Shown here: positions 6,870 to 14,670 of the stretch, in pieces
Position numbering within the stretch: the first letter of the stretch is position 1
Layout of the letters: each line of letters opens with the position of its first letter
From: Dialister sp. CAG:486
GTDB taxonomy: Bacteria > Bacillota > Negativicutes > Veillonellales > Dialisteraceae
Direction of reading: 5' to 3'
Assembly (NCBI GenBank): GCA_000434475.1
Contig: FR879520.1
Span: 56,610-76,771, forward strand
DNA: 20,162 nucleotides
The notes under the pieces: generated by a model
Databases searched by the model: none
What the model was told of the DNA's origin: nothing
The model's input: only the letters and a program-made list of their open reading frames with translations
Translations under genes and position numbers: made by a program

Positions 6870-8149
6870 TGGAACAGCCAATCACCGCAGATGATATCAG
6901 CCGCGACCTCATCCATTTCATCGCCAAGTCCCCCTCCACCTTCCATGCCGTCCGCGGCATCAAGGCGGCGCTCCTCTACGCAGGCTTCACAGAGATCCGC
7001 GAAGAAGACACTTGGCAGATCGAGAAGGGCGGCAAGTACGTCGTCACCAGAAATGGCAGCGCCCTCATGGCCTTCACCGTACCACAAGAAGGCGCAGAAG
7101 CCTTCCATATCACAGCCTCGCACTGCGACTCCCCGACCTTCAAGATCAAAGAGAATCCGGAGATCGCAGACGGCCCCTATGTGAAGCTCAATGTCGAGGG
7201 CTACGGCGGCATGATCATGTCGACCTGGCTCGACCGTCCCCTCTCCGTCGCAGGACGTCTCCTCGTCACAGAGAACGGCCACCTCGCAGAGAAGCTCGTC
7301 GCGATCGACGGCACCATGCTCGTCATCCCCTCCGTCGCGATCCATATGGACCGCAGCGTGAACCAGCATAAAGAGTGGAAAGTCCAGAAGGACATGCTCC
7401 CTCTCTATGGCATGACCGGCGCCAAGACCCCTTTCATGGACGTCATTGCCGCCGCTGCCAAGGTGAAGGCCGAAGACATCCTTGCCCATGACCTCATCCT
7501 CTACAGCCGCGTCCCCGCCGCCATCTGGGGCGAAGAGAGAGAATTCATCTCCTCACCGAAGCTCGACGACCTGCAGTGCGCCTTCGCCTGCTTCCGCGGC
7601 TTCACGCAGGGAGAGAAGGAGAAATACATCTCCGTCTACGCCCTTTTCGATAACGAAGAAGTCGGCAGCGCCACCTCACAGGGCGCCAGCTCCACCTTCC
7701 TTGCGAATACACTTGAGCGTCTCGCTCGCTCCCTCGGATACAGCTATGATGAGGCCATGGCCATGATCGCGAGAAGCTTCATGATCTCCGCTGACAACGC
7801 CCACAGCGTCCACCCGAACCATCCGGAATATGCGGATCCTGTGAACCGTCCCGTCATCAATGGCGGCATCGTCATTAAGTACAGCGCCGCACAGAAATAT
7901 GCGACCAATGCCTTCTCTGCCGCCTACTTCAAGAAGCTGTGCAAAGACCATGACATCCCCACACAGACCTTCACGAATCACAGTGACAACCCCGGCGGCT
8001 CTACCTTAGGGAATATTTCAAACACCGTCATCGCCATGCCGACCGTAGACATCGGTCTCCCCCAGCTCGCCATGCACTCCTCCTATGAGACGGCCGGCGT
8101 CAAGGATACCGCCTACCTCGTCGATGCCGTGACGAAGTTCTATGAATGA
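6869..8149 (+). CDS. M18-family aminopeptidase (aspartyl aminopeptidase-like)
   Basis: 426 aa, the size of bacterial M18 enzymes. This is a cytosolic dinuclear-metal exopeptidase that removes N-terminal acidic or other residues from peptides. Visible metal and catalytic elements: HCDSP with His85 and Asp87; LDDLQ (232-236); FDNEEVGS (260-267) with the Glu263-Glu264 pair; SADNAHSVHP (307-316) with Asp309; and AMHSSYETAG (401-410) with His403. All are intact. The start overlaps the stop of the exported-protein gene by one base; a weak AGGA lies 11 nt upstream, so expression probably depends on coupling. A strong terminator follows at 8321-8365. Substrate preference within M18 cannot be assigned from the sequence. 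Confidence 0.93.
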   Translation: MEQPITADDISRDLIHFIAKSPSTFHAVRGIKAALLYAGFTEIREEDTWQIEKGGKYVVTRNGSALMAFTVPQEGAEAFHITASHCDSPTFKIKENPEIADGPYVKLNVEGYGGMIMSTWLDRPLSVAGRLLVTENGHLAEKLVAIDGTMLVIPSVAIHMDRSVNQHKEWKVQKDMLPLYGMTGAKTPFMDVIAAAAKVKAEDILAHDLILYSRVPAAIWGEEREFISSPKLDDLQCAFACFRGFTQGEKEKYISVYALFDNEEVGSATSQGASSTFLANTLERLARSLGYSYDEAMAMIARSFMISADNAHSVHPNHPEYADPVNRPVINGGIVIKYSAAQKYATNAFSAAYFKKLCKDHDIPTQTFTNHSDNPGGSTLGNISNTVIAMPTVDIGLPQLAMHSSYETAGVKDTAYLVDAVTKFYE

Positions 8150-8152
8150 TAA

Positions 8153-8187
8153 GTGACTGGGGACTGGGGATTAGGGATTAGGGTGAT
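8153..8187 (+). repeat. Five-unit 7-bp phased array
   Basis: Exactly in phase: GTGACTG, GGGACTG, GGGATTA, GGGATTA, GGGTGAT, beginning 3 nt after the aminopeptidase stop. The stretch up to 8280 also has small GC dyads (CTGCC-TTC-GGCAG and CTCC/GGAG) and no gene. Confidence 0.8.
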
Positions 8188-8320
8188 ACGGGAAATCAGA
8201 TCCACTCATTCCTTGCCTCCACAGTGCTGCCCCTCTGCCTTCGGCAGCTCCTCCGACGGGGAGCCAGGACGTTTTGACGCTTAACTTAATAGTATTGTTC
8301 ACAGATTCATACATCATGAC

Positions 8321-8365
8321 ACACAAAAAGCACGTCTGAGATTTTCTCAGACGTGTTTTTTGTGT
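8321..8365. terminator. Bidirectional terminator between the aminopeptidase and the TonB receptor gene
   Basis: Arms of about 20 nt: ACACAAAAAGCACGTCTGAG (8321-8340) and CTCAGACGTG plus TTTTTTGTGT (8346-8365), with T runs available on both strands. The converging genes on either side fit this use. Confidence 0.9.
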
Positions 8366-8377
8366 GAGGTTTAGGGT

Positions 8378-8394
8378 CTAGGGAAACGCTGATT
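8378..8394 (+). repeat. End fragment of the MITE-like family
   Basis: CTAG plus GGAAACGCTGATT is identical to the right-hand terminus of the complete copies as read inward; similarity stops after 13 bases. It lies directly after a terminator. It could be a solo end or a target-like sequence. Confidence 0.5.
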
Positions 8395-8421
8395 CCCAAA
8401 AGAATTATTAGGAGTGAAGGT

Positions 8422-8565
8422 GCGACGCACAAAATTTGGAAGCGTCGCCAAGTTTTTATATAAGTTATTGCACAGACAACTTTATAAAATGGGGTATTGG
8501 GGCGCCATATGAATTGTGCGCCCCTTCTACCACTCCTCACTCCTAATTCCTCACTCCTCACTTTC
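8422..8565. repeat. Two GC hairpins with AT loops and a 7-bp phased array
   Basis: Hairpin 1: GCGACGC (8422-8428) / GCGTCGC (8442-8448) with a 13-nt AT loop. Hairpin 2: GGGGCGC (8499-8505) / GCGCCCC (8518-8524) with a 12-nt loop. A few bases later come CACTCCT, CACTCCT, AATTCCT, CACTCCT and CACTTTC (8531-8565) in strict 7-bp phase. An AT-rich stretch lies between the hairpins. The gene-free gap continues to 8647 with nothing recognisable. Confidence 0.75.
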
Positions 8566-8647
8566 TATCGAGGTGCATCCAATTAAATGCAAGACGAAAT
8601 ACTAGTCACTACGGTTTATCCCGCGCACCGCTATTTTACATTTCTAA

Positions 8648-10828
8648 TTAGAAGGCATAGCGCGCTGTCAGCGTGAAGGTGCGTCCGTCGCCGATGTAGG
8701 AGTGATTCGTCGAAATATCTTCATCAAAATATTCGCGGTCGAGGACATTCTCGATGGCAAACTGCATGGAGAAATTCTCATTGAACTGGTAATTCGTATT
8801 GAGGTTCAAGAGGAAGTACGCATCGCGGGCCTTGAAGCAGCCGCTCTTCTTCCCCGCTTCCGTGCGGTCCGAGATAAACATGCCATCGACATTGACCGTC
8901 CATGGATCGTTGTGGAAGGTGGTACCGAGATGGAGCAGGTGACGCGGGATGTCGTAGTTCTTATCGCCATTGATCTTGCCCGTCTGCCAGGTGTAATTGA
9001 TATAGGAAGTCCAGCTGTCGCTGTGCTTCTGGTTCACCGCGATTTCGAAGCCGTGCGTCTTGGCTTCACCGACGTTCTGGTATTGTTTCTGGATTTCATT
9101 CGTCGAAGGCAGCTCAACTAACTTGATTGCATCTTTCGTTTTAGCATAGAAAACATCCGCATGAACATCTGTCTTATTCCCTACTTTTTTCTTCATTCCA
9201 AGTTCCCAGTTATCGGTCGTCTCAGGAGTTAAATCTGGATTGGCAAAGTATTTATTTCCTCTTGCTTCTGAATAACGGTATACCTGGTAGAGAATAGGCG
9301 CGCTAAAGGATTTCCCATAAGAAACATATAAGTTGGTCGTATCATCCAGCTTATAATCCAATGCTAACTTAGGTGAAAACTGACCATAAGAGGCTGAATC
9401 AAAAGGCTTTACATCCTTCCCCTTCAACTGGCCATACCCATCATATTTCTTGTAATGGTCATAACGTCCACCAATATAGGTGGTCCACTTAGAGGAAATG
9501 CTCCATTTATCTTGCAAGTAAAGTGCATAGCTCTTATCTTTACCGCCGTGCGTTTCAGTCTTATTATCTACACGGCTACTATTCCAAAGTCTCCAATTAG
9601 TGATGTCATATACCTTCTGATCAAATCGGTCTTCACCATAAGATGCACCAGCTAAAACCGTATGCGCTCCCCAGGTCCAACGTTTGTTGATGTCAAAATC
9701 CCATGACTTCGATGGATAAGAAGATTTGGTTCCTGCACCTTCAAGCCCAGTGTTCTTGCTACTGATATAGGTATATCCATCTTTAGTGTAATCCGTCAGG
9801 CCAAAATGTGCGTGCACTTTATTCTTTTGATCATTATACGTCAGCGAATGCATGTCATATGCACGCCATCCATTATTACCAAGTAAGTTATATGGCGTCA
9901 CTGCTATAGTCGTTCCATTGGTATTTTTTAAATTCCCGTGCCAAATTTCATTTCCGTTATCATCTTTCAGGAAGGATACAGGATCTGTATAACGCCACGC
10001 ATAATTCGAATGTGTATACTTATAGGTCAACTTCTGGTCATCATTAAAACTATATCCCATATTAAAGCCATAGGATTCAGACATAACATATTTATTACCA
10101 CGATTACCTATAATTGGATTTCCAGAGGCATCTGCATCATATCCTGGCACACTGCCGAGATTGCCATCGCCTTTGGTCTTTTCTTTTCGCGTTCCTGTTG
10201 AAAGAAAATCCTTCCACCCATTCGTGATCTTGCTCTCATAAAACGTCCCCCAAGACAGCTTGTCCTTCTTCCCATGCACGGCATACGCCTGCTTCACGGT
10301 GCCGTGGCTGCCATAGCTGACGACCGCGGAGCCGTGGACGCCGTCACGCTTCTCGCTCTTTGTCATGATATTGATGACACCGCCGACCGCACGACCACCG
10401 TAAAGGGCAGACTGACCGCCGGAGACGACCTCGATCTTACGGATATTCTCGACAGGGATCATGTTCCAGTCGACATCGCCGTTCCATGCGGTATTCATCT
10501 GCTGTCCATCGACAAGGACAAGGATATTCTTCGAGTTATAGCCGCGAAGGTTCACCGTGCCTTCGACAGAATTCGAAGCAGAGACGCCGGTCGCCATCGC
10601 AACGGCATCAGAAGCAGTCTGCACATTGCGCAGCTTGATGTCCTTCTCCGTGATGACCTGTACATTCGCCGGTACATCCTTGAGGCTTTCTGCCTGACGG
10701 GTCGCTGTGACGGTAATACCCTTCAGGGCATACATCGGAGCGGCCTCTGCCGCACTTGCGCTGCCCACGCCGAGAAGCGCCATAGCCGCCAGAAGAGCCG
10801 CTGTTTTTTTCATGTCTTTCATGTTCAA
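8648..10828 (-). CDS. TonB-dependent outer-membrane receptor (siderophore/colicin I receptor-like)
   Basis: 726 aa. The N-terminus is a signal peptide (KKTAALLAAMALLGVGSASA, with a likely AxA site around residue 27). A plug domain follows at about 48-157 (DVPANVQVITEKDI; LRGYNSKNILVLVDGQQM; IRKIEVVSGGQSALYGGRAVGGVINI), then a 22-strand-type barrel ending FTLTARYAF with the C-terminal Phe needed for outer-membrane assembly. The family imports iron chelates, haem or cobalamin using TonB energy; barrel motifs such as YVSYGKSFSAP and NLYVSYG are generic, so the ligand is undetermined. The start is supported by AAGGGG about 9 nt upstream. No transport partner genes adjoin it. The middle, about residues 206-569 (9120-10210), is distinctly AT-richer (hand counts of 33-40% GC against 50-52% in the ends), suggesting a replaced barrel segment. 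Confidence 0.93.
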   Translation of the reverse strand: MNMKDMKKTAALLAAMALLGVGSASAAEAAPMYALKGITVTATRQAESLKDVPANVQVITEKDIKLRNVQTASDAVAMATGVSASNSVEGTVNLRGYNSKNILVLVDGQQMNTAWNGDVDWNMIPVENIRKIEVVSGGQSALYGGRAVGGVINIMTKSEKRDGVHGSAVVSYGSHGTVKQAYAVHGKKDKLSWGTFYESKITNGWKDFLSTGTRKEKTKGDGNLGSVPGYDADASGNPIIGNRGNKYVMSESYGFNMGYSFNDDQKLTYKYTHSNYAWRYTDPVSFLKDDNGNEIWHGNLKNTNGTTIAVTPYNLLGNNGWRAYDMHSLTYNDQKNKVHAHFGLTDYTKDGYTYISSKNTGLEGAGTKSSYPSKSWDFDINKRWTWGAHTVLAGASYGEDRFDQKVYDITNWRLWNSSRVDNKTETHGGKDKSYALYLQDKWSISSKWTTYIGGRYDHYKKYDGYGQLKGKDVKPFDSASYGQFSPKLALDYKLDDTTNLYVSYGKSFSAPILYQVYRYSEARGNKYFANPDLTPETTDNWELGMKKKVGNKTDVHADVFYAKTKDAIKLVELPSTNEIQKQYQNVGEAKTHGFEIAVNQKHSDSWTSYINYTWQTGKINGDKNYDIPRHLLHLGTTFHNDPWTVNVDGMFISDRTEAGKKSGCFKARDAYFLLNLNTNYQFNENFSMQFAIENVLDREYFDEDISTNHSYIGDGRTFTLTARYAF

Positions 10829-10935
10829 TTCCCCTTTTCTGATTCTTTCCTCTCTCTAAAAGAAAAGATATCACTCATTACTTATTGGTAGAAAACAGAT
10901 ATTTCTATGGAAAGTCTGAGCCATATGTATGTATT

Positions 10936-10964
10936 ACCATATCATATTTTAAGTCATTTGTTAA
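10936..10964 (-). promoter_or_regulatory. Candidate promoter of the TonB receptor gene
   Basis: On the minus strand: TTAACA (10964-10959), 17-bp spacer, TATGGT (10941-10936). This gives a leader of about 100 nt. The AT-rich stretch around it has ATATG/CATAT dyads, but no convincing Fur box match was found by eye. Iron control is therefore not shown. Confidence 0.45.
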
Positions 10965-10981
10965 GGGAAGAAAGGCAAGGA

Positions 10982-11007
10982 CGCATCTGGCAGCTCCGCC
11001 GGATGCG
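10982..11007. other. 10-bp GC-rich hairpin between maf and the TonB receptor gene
   Basis: CGCATCTGGC (10982-10991) pairs with GCCGGATGCG (10998-11007) across 6 nt, with one G-T pair. On the minus strand it is followed by TCCTTGCCTTTCTT, an imperfect T-rich tail, so it may be the maf terminator. The rest of 11008-11131 shows nothing recognisable. Confidence 0.45.
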
Positions 11008-11131
11008 AAGGCGGATGGAGGGGCTTTGATGCAGGTGAAAAGCTATGCCACTCTCCCTCCCGGAAAAGCGGCCTTCATGCGGCGCTCTGTCATGATGTAC
11101 CCTGCTGCGTCCTCGCCCTCCCGGACTGACT

Positions 11132-11749
11132 CTACTCTTCCTCTCTCATCATCTCATAGAGCCGAGCGAGAGGAAGGCCGACGACATTGTCATAGGAGCC
11201 TTCTATACGAGAAACCAGGATCGCGCCCTTGCCCTGGATACCGTACGCGCCGGCTTTATCCATCGGTTCACCGGTGGCGACGTAGCGATCGATCTCCGAA
11301 GCCGATAGCTTTCTGAAATAGACGCGCGTCGTCTCGACATGAAGATGGACATGTCCCTTATGATAGACAGAAAGCCCGGTCTTGACTTCGTGCACCCGTC
11401 CGGAGAGGCGGCGGAGCATGCGGCGCGCCTCCTCCTCATCTTTGGGCTTGCCAAGGATATCCTCATCAAGCGCCACGACGGTATCGGCTGCAACGATCGC
11501 TGCCTCTGCCCCCTTTGCCTCAAAGATGCTCTTTGCCTTCCCGCAGGCATTGAAAAGCGTCACAAGATCTGCTCCCTTTTTACAGGAAAGGATCTGCTGT
11601 ACGCTCTCGGGAAATTCAAAAATACGTGTCTTCGCCTCTTCCGGCGTTTCTGCTTCTTGAAAGGAGGATGGCAGGACGTCTTCCGTCCAGCCGATCTGAT
11701 GGATGAGCTCTCGCCGGCGCGGCGAAGCAGAAGCTAAAATGATGTGCAT
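11132..11749 (-). CDS. maf: Maf-family nucleoside triphosphate pyrophosphatase
   Basis: 205 aa, cytosolic. Maf proteins hydrolyse non-canonical or excess NTPs (dTTP/UTP type) to the monophosphate and pyrophosphate. Landmarks: LASASPRRRELI (5-16); AADTVVALDEDILGKPKDEEEA (87-108), with Asp89 as the expected catalytic base and Lys101 in GKP; then GEPMDKAGAYGIQGKGA and SYDNVVGLPL near the C-terminus. The stretch at about 37-70, containing two Cys, appears longer than in compact Maf proteins. The start is set by AAAGGAG about 9 nt upstream. It stands alone, about 300 nt upstream of the TonB receptor start, rather than in the common mreBCD or radC neighbourhood. Confidence 0.93.
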   Translation of the reverse strand: MHIILASASPRRRELIHQIGWTEDVLPSSFQEAETPEEAKTRIFEFPESVQQILSCKKGADLVTLFNACGKAKSIFEAKGAEAAIVAADTVVALDEDILGKPKDEEEARRMLRRLSGRVHEVKTGLSVYHKGHVHLHVETTRVYFRKLSASEIDRYVATGEPMDKAGAYGIQGKGAILVSRIEGSYDNVVGLPLARLYEMMREEE

Positions 11750-11793
11750 AGTGAATGCTCCTTTTCTGAAAAATTCGTAGTCTAACGGTTTAG

Positions 11794-11830
11794 GGGATAA
11801 GAGTGACGGGTGACTGGTGACTGGGATTAT
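11794..11830 (+). repeat. Short 7-bp phased array
   Basis: GTGACGG (11803-11809), GTGACTG (11810-11816) and GTGACTG (11817-11823), then GGATTAT. The motif matches arrays at 8153, 15654 and 17749. The following 11831-11928 shows no gene or recognisable structure. Confidence 0.65.
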
Positions 11831-11928
11831 CCCATATCGTCATCCCAAGCGTAGCCCTCGATCTTTATTGCACACCGGTAAGCAGTAATTGCGAGATAAC
11901 AGAAAAACGCAGCACCAAGACATCGTTT

Positions 11929-12094
11929 CTAGGGAAACACTGATAAATCGTTGTCAGATTTTACTCTTGAATTTTTATACATGACGAGGAATAGCCTGAC
12001 GCGAATAGCAAGCTATTTAAGGAAGGCTATGACGAAGTCATGTATAAAAATTCTTGTGGAATCTGACTCTGCGATTTAATCAGCGTTTCCCTAG
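11929..12094. mobile_element. Complete palindromic MITE-like element, copy 1
   Basis: 158 bp (11933-12090) flanked by CTAG on both sides. The termini are GGAAAC and GTTTCC, and most of the length is one long imperfect inverted repeat: TTTTTATACATGAC pairs with GTCATGTATAAAAA, ATAGCC (11991-11996) with GGCTAT (12025-12030), and the apex is AATAGC/GCTATT. There is no coding capacity. About 80% or more of it aligns to 14675-14833 in the opposite orientation. The size, inverted ends and 4-bp flank suit a MITE; a 4-bp YTAR/CTAG-like target recalls the IS5 superfamily, but no transposase is present here. Confidence 0.85.
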
Positions 12095-12121
12095 AATAGC
12101 GCATACGTGCTGATTTCCGTA

Positions 12122-12196
12122 CTGCAATAGAGATTTCTCGACTTCGCTCGAAATGACAACGGCGCGAATCGCTATCAAAATTGCGGCGAAGCCGCC
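12122..12196. repeat. REP-like palindromic sequences
   Basis: TTTCTCGACTTCGCTCGAAA (12133-12152) is an imperfect palindrome of the kind found in many copies in bacterial intergenic DNA. GCGGC-GAA-GCCGC (about 12183-12195) is a second small hairpin. No gene is seen between the MITE and the promoter at 12254. Confidence 0.5.
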
Positions 12197-12253
12197 GCCC
12201 GCCTCCCTCAATCCTTATTTTCCCCGCCGGACCTTTACCTATCTTACCACACC

Positions 12254-12282
12254 TTGCCTAACGCTCTCCCCTTTGCTATGAT
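12254..12282 (+). promoter_or_regulatory. Promoter of the small membrane-protein gene
   Basis: -35 TTGCCT (12254-12259), 17-bp spacer, extended -10 TGC-TATGAT (12274-12282). Transcription should start near 12289, leaving a very short leader before the start codon. This rules out the in-frame TTG at 12254 as the start. Confidence 0.7.
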
Positions 12283-12301
12283 ACGGATAGAGGTGATGAT
12301 C

Positions 12302-12547
12302 GTGAATAACAAGAATGGCATTTTCAAAATGATCCTGCTCGCACTTTTGGGCGCATTCCTTGCCAAGGGGCTGCATGCAAGGCAGGAGGCATATACACCG
12401 ACAAAGAAAGAGGCAGAAGGCTGGCAGGCGCTTGCTCCCATCAAGAAGGCCTTCTGGCTCCTGCACCCCATGCGGGCTTTCCATTTCTTCCTGCTCCAGC
12501 AGTCGCTGGCTCTGACATGGAAGCTCGGGAAGAAATATCTGAAATAG
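12302..12547 (+). CDS. Small putative membrane-associated protein, unknown function
   Basis: 81 aa from GTG 12302, with AGAGG 8 nt upstream; ATG 12296 in the same frame is an alternative but would be too close to that site. A hydrophobic segment (ILLALLGAFLAKGL, near residues 11-24) is preceded by NNKNG and followed by a basic stretch, consistent with one membrane span or an uncleaved signal. A second weakly hydrophobic helix (MRAFHFFLLQQSLALTW) and a basic tail KLGKKYLK follow. It has its own promoter and a strong terminator, which supports a real gene. I recognise no family. Confidence 0.6.
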   Translation: MNNKNGIFKMILLALLGAFLAKGLHARQEAYTPTKKEAEGWQALAPIKKAFWLLHPMRAFHFFLLQQSLALTWKLGKKYLK

Positions 12548-12628
12548 ACAGCGGATGCACGGCATGGCAGGAGGAGTCACTGGCCCCTGCGGCCGATATG
12601 CGCTCCCCCTTCCCCATCCCGGGCAATA

Positions 12629-12678
12629 AAAAAGGGGCTGTGAAGAAATGAATCCCCATTTCTTCACAGCCCCTTTTT
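12629..12678. terminator. 21-bp perfect-stem bidirectional terminator
   Basis: AAAAAGGGGCTGTGAAGAAAT (12629-12649; 21 positions) is fully complementary to 12658-12678, with an 8-nt loop and A/T tracts at both edges. It lies between the small + strand gene and the converging transporter gene. Confidence 0.9.
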
Positions 12679-12693
12679 ACTTTGCTTTCATTT

Positions 12694-12753
12694 GGTTCAG
12701 GGTTCAAGGTTCAGGGTTCAGGGTTCAGGTGGCGGCTTCGCCGCCTTTTTTTT
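12694..12753 (+). repeat. GGTTCAG heptamer array joined to a terminator-like hairpin
   Basis: GGTTCA recurs at 12694, 12701, 12708, 12715 and 12722, exactly every 7 bp. It is followed immediately by GGCGGC-TTC-GCCGCC (12731-12745) and eight T (12746-12753), a textbook intrinsic terminator for the + strand although another terminator already precedes it. Confidence 0.8.
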
Positions 12754-12756
12754 AGA

Positions 12757-12825
12757 AGATGGTATTTTCGTATCACAGCCTTCCCCTCTAGGGGAAGGTG
12801 CCCGAAAGGGGCGGATAGGGTGACT
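12757..12825 (-). repeat. Dispersed intergenic repeat, inverted copy of 3694-3764
   Basis: It includes CCTTCCCC-TCTA-GGGGAAGG and GTGCCCGAAAGGGGCGGATA. Its alignment with the reverse complement of 3694-3764 runs about 68 nt with few differences. The remaining bases to 12881 hold no gene. Confidence 0.7.
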
Positions 12826-12881
12826 ATGGCATGAAAGACAGCTGGGATAAGCTCCGAAAAGTGCATCCCTTTTCATACCTC

Positions 12882-14597
12882 TCAGCTGCCCTCTACGAAT
12901 CCCATTTTCTTCGCATTTTTGTGAAGCTCTGCAAATCCTGCACCGGTGTCTGCTTCTTCTGCGATGCTGACGCAGTTGTCCGCGATACGGCTCAGGTTGT
13001 AGAGAAGGTCGGAGAAGTATGGTGTCATATGGGCATGGCACTCGCCTGCTTTCACACGCTTCAGATGTGCCTTATTGCAGCGTCTCTCCGAGCGGCGCAT
13101 CTGATCCGTGTCCCTGAATATATCGTTCACCATCTCTTTGGAGCCTGTTTTCACGGCTTCGACAGAGCGCGAGAGAAGCGACTGGGCAAGTGTGATGCAC
13201 TTCACGATTTCTTCATTGGCTACCGAGGAGAACACACGGTTCTGCGCGACCACCTGCCGGCAGACCTCATCCATATCCCTGCATCGCTCCGCCATGCGCT
13301 GGATATTATTCGTGACGAAGTGAAGCCTCGCCGTTTCCTCCGACTGCTGCTCGGTCAGATAGCCGCCGGAAAGCAGCTTGGTGATGTACTCGGTGACTCG
13401 TCCCTGCAGCTGTTCCAGGATCATCAGATCCTCTTGAAAGGCCTCATAATCCTTGGCGGTTCGCTGGCTGTCAAGGACGAGCTTCAGCTGGTTCAGCGTC
13501 CGGTCAACCAGTCCGACCAGGCGCTCCAGTTCCAAAGAGACCAGGTACATGGCAGCGGCCGGCTTATCGAGCAGATTGTTATCCAGATATTGCGGCTCAT
13601 AGGCGGCCTTGAGGTTCTTGTCTTCCCCGCGGATGATGACTTTGACGATCTTGACCATGACAGGGATGAATGGCAGCCATGCCAGCGTACATACGACATT
13701 GAAAGTCGTGTGTGCATTGGCGATCTGACGGGAAATGACATCGATCTCACGACCGCTCGGCGAGATGTACTGCACGAACTGTGCAAAGAGCGGAATGATG
13801 CACAGGCAGACAAGACTGCCGCTGATATTGAAAATGCTGTGCGCGATCGCGGTGCGCTGCGCATTTTTCGTCTGCCCGATCGATGCCAGAATGGCTGTGA
13901 TCGTCGTACCGATGTTATCGCCAAGAAGGATCGGGATCGCACCGGTAAGGCCGATGACACTGCTGACGCCATCAGCTGCCGGCTGGGCCGCAAAATTCTG
14001 CAGCACGGCGATCGTAGCCGAGCTGCTCTGTACCACCAGCGTCATCACGCCGCCGAGGAGTACGCCCAAGACCGGTGTCGAAGAGACTTCTGCCATCAGG
14101 TCGACAAAGATGCTGCTGCCTGCGAGCGGCTTCATCACATGACCCATGATCTCGATCCCTTCAAAGAGCAGTCCGAAAGAGAAGATGACCATGCCGATAT
14201 TCTTCAGCTTCTCTGTCTTGCCGACAAACTGCAGCATGAAGCCGATGAAAATGATGGGATAAATGTAGTCGCTGAGCTTGAATGCCAGGAGCTGTGCTGT
14301 CATCGTGGTCCCGATGTTCGCACCGAAGATGACGGAGATCGCCTGCGGCAGTGTCATCAGTCCGGCACTGACGAAGCCGATCGCCATGACGGTGGTCGCC
14401 GAGCTGCTCTGCAGGACTGCCGTCACCAGCGCTCCGGCGAGCGCCCCCATGATCGGATTCTTTGTCAAAAAGCTGAGGATCTTTTTCATGCGCTCCCCGG
14501 CGGTTTTCTGCAGGGCATCACTCATCGTATTCATGCCGTACAGGAAAAGCGCCAAGCCGCCGATCAGGCCAAAGCAGATCTTGACTGTTTCATTCAT
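12882..14597 (-). CDS. Na+/phosphate cotransporter family protein with PhoU-like C-terminal domain
   Basis: 571 aa from ATG 14597, chosen because AGGAG lies 7 nt upstream; the frame is open 16 codons further but that stretch lacks a ribosome site. The inner-membrane part (about 1-340) has the two inverted repeats of the NptA/PNaS family: QSSSATTV (63-70) with GANIGTT (92-98), and QSSSATIA (190-197) with GDNIGTT (226-232). These QSSS motifs form the substrate and Na+ site in the family. The cytosolic C-terminus (about 345-571) is helical and PhoU-like (LELERLVGLVDRTLNQL and following), as in the YjbB/NptA architecture. It probably carries sodium-coupled phosphate uptake or efflux. A MITE lies about 75 nt upstream of the start, so the promoter may lie in or next to it. 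Confidence 0.92.
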   Translation of the reverse strand: MNETVKICFGLIGGLALFLYGMNTMSDALQKTAGERMKKILSFLTKNPIMGALAGALVTAVLQSSSATTVMAIGFVSAGLMTLPQAISVIFGANIGTTMTAQLLAFKLSDYIYPIIFIGFMLQFVGKTEKLKNIGMVIFSFGLLFEGIEIMGHVMKPLAGSSIFVDLMAEVSSTPVLGVLLGGVMTLVVQSSSATIAVLQNFAAQPAADGVSSVIGLTGAIPILLGDNIGTTITAILASIGQTKNAQRTAIAHSIFNISGSLVCLCIIPLFAQFVQYISPSGREIDVISRQIANAHTTFNVVCTLAWLPFIPVMVKIVKVIIRGEDKNLKAAYEPQYLDNNLLDKPAAAMYLVSLELERLVGLVDRTLNQLKLVLDSQRTAKDYEAFQEDLMILEQLQGRVTEYITKLLSGGYLTEQQSEETARLHFVTNNIQRMAERCRDMDEVCRQVVAQNRVFSSVANEEIVKCITLAQSLLSRSVEAVKTGSKEMVNDIFRDTDQMRRSERRCNKAHLKRVKAGECHAHMTPYFSDLLYNLSRIADNCVSIAEEADTGAGFAELHKNAKKMGFVEGS

Positions 14598-14670
14598 TCC
14601 GTGCTCCTCCCAAGGAAACACGGACTCCATCGTCTGACGCTGCAATCAGCATTTCCTTACCTATATGAAC

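Noticed and set aside
8307..8561. Minus-strand open frame of 84 codons
   Set aside because: It is made of the heptamer array, two hairpins, a MITE end and the terminator; this is repeat-derived, not a gene.
10840..10980. Fur box upstream of the TonB receptor gene
   Set aside because: AT-rich dyads are present but no 19-bp sequence matched the GATAATGATAATCATTATC pattern well enough by eye.
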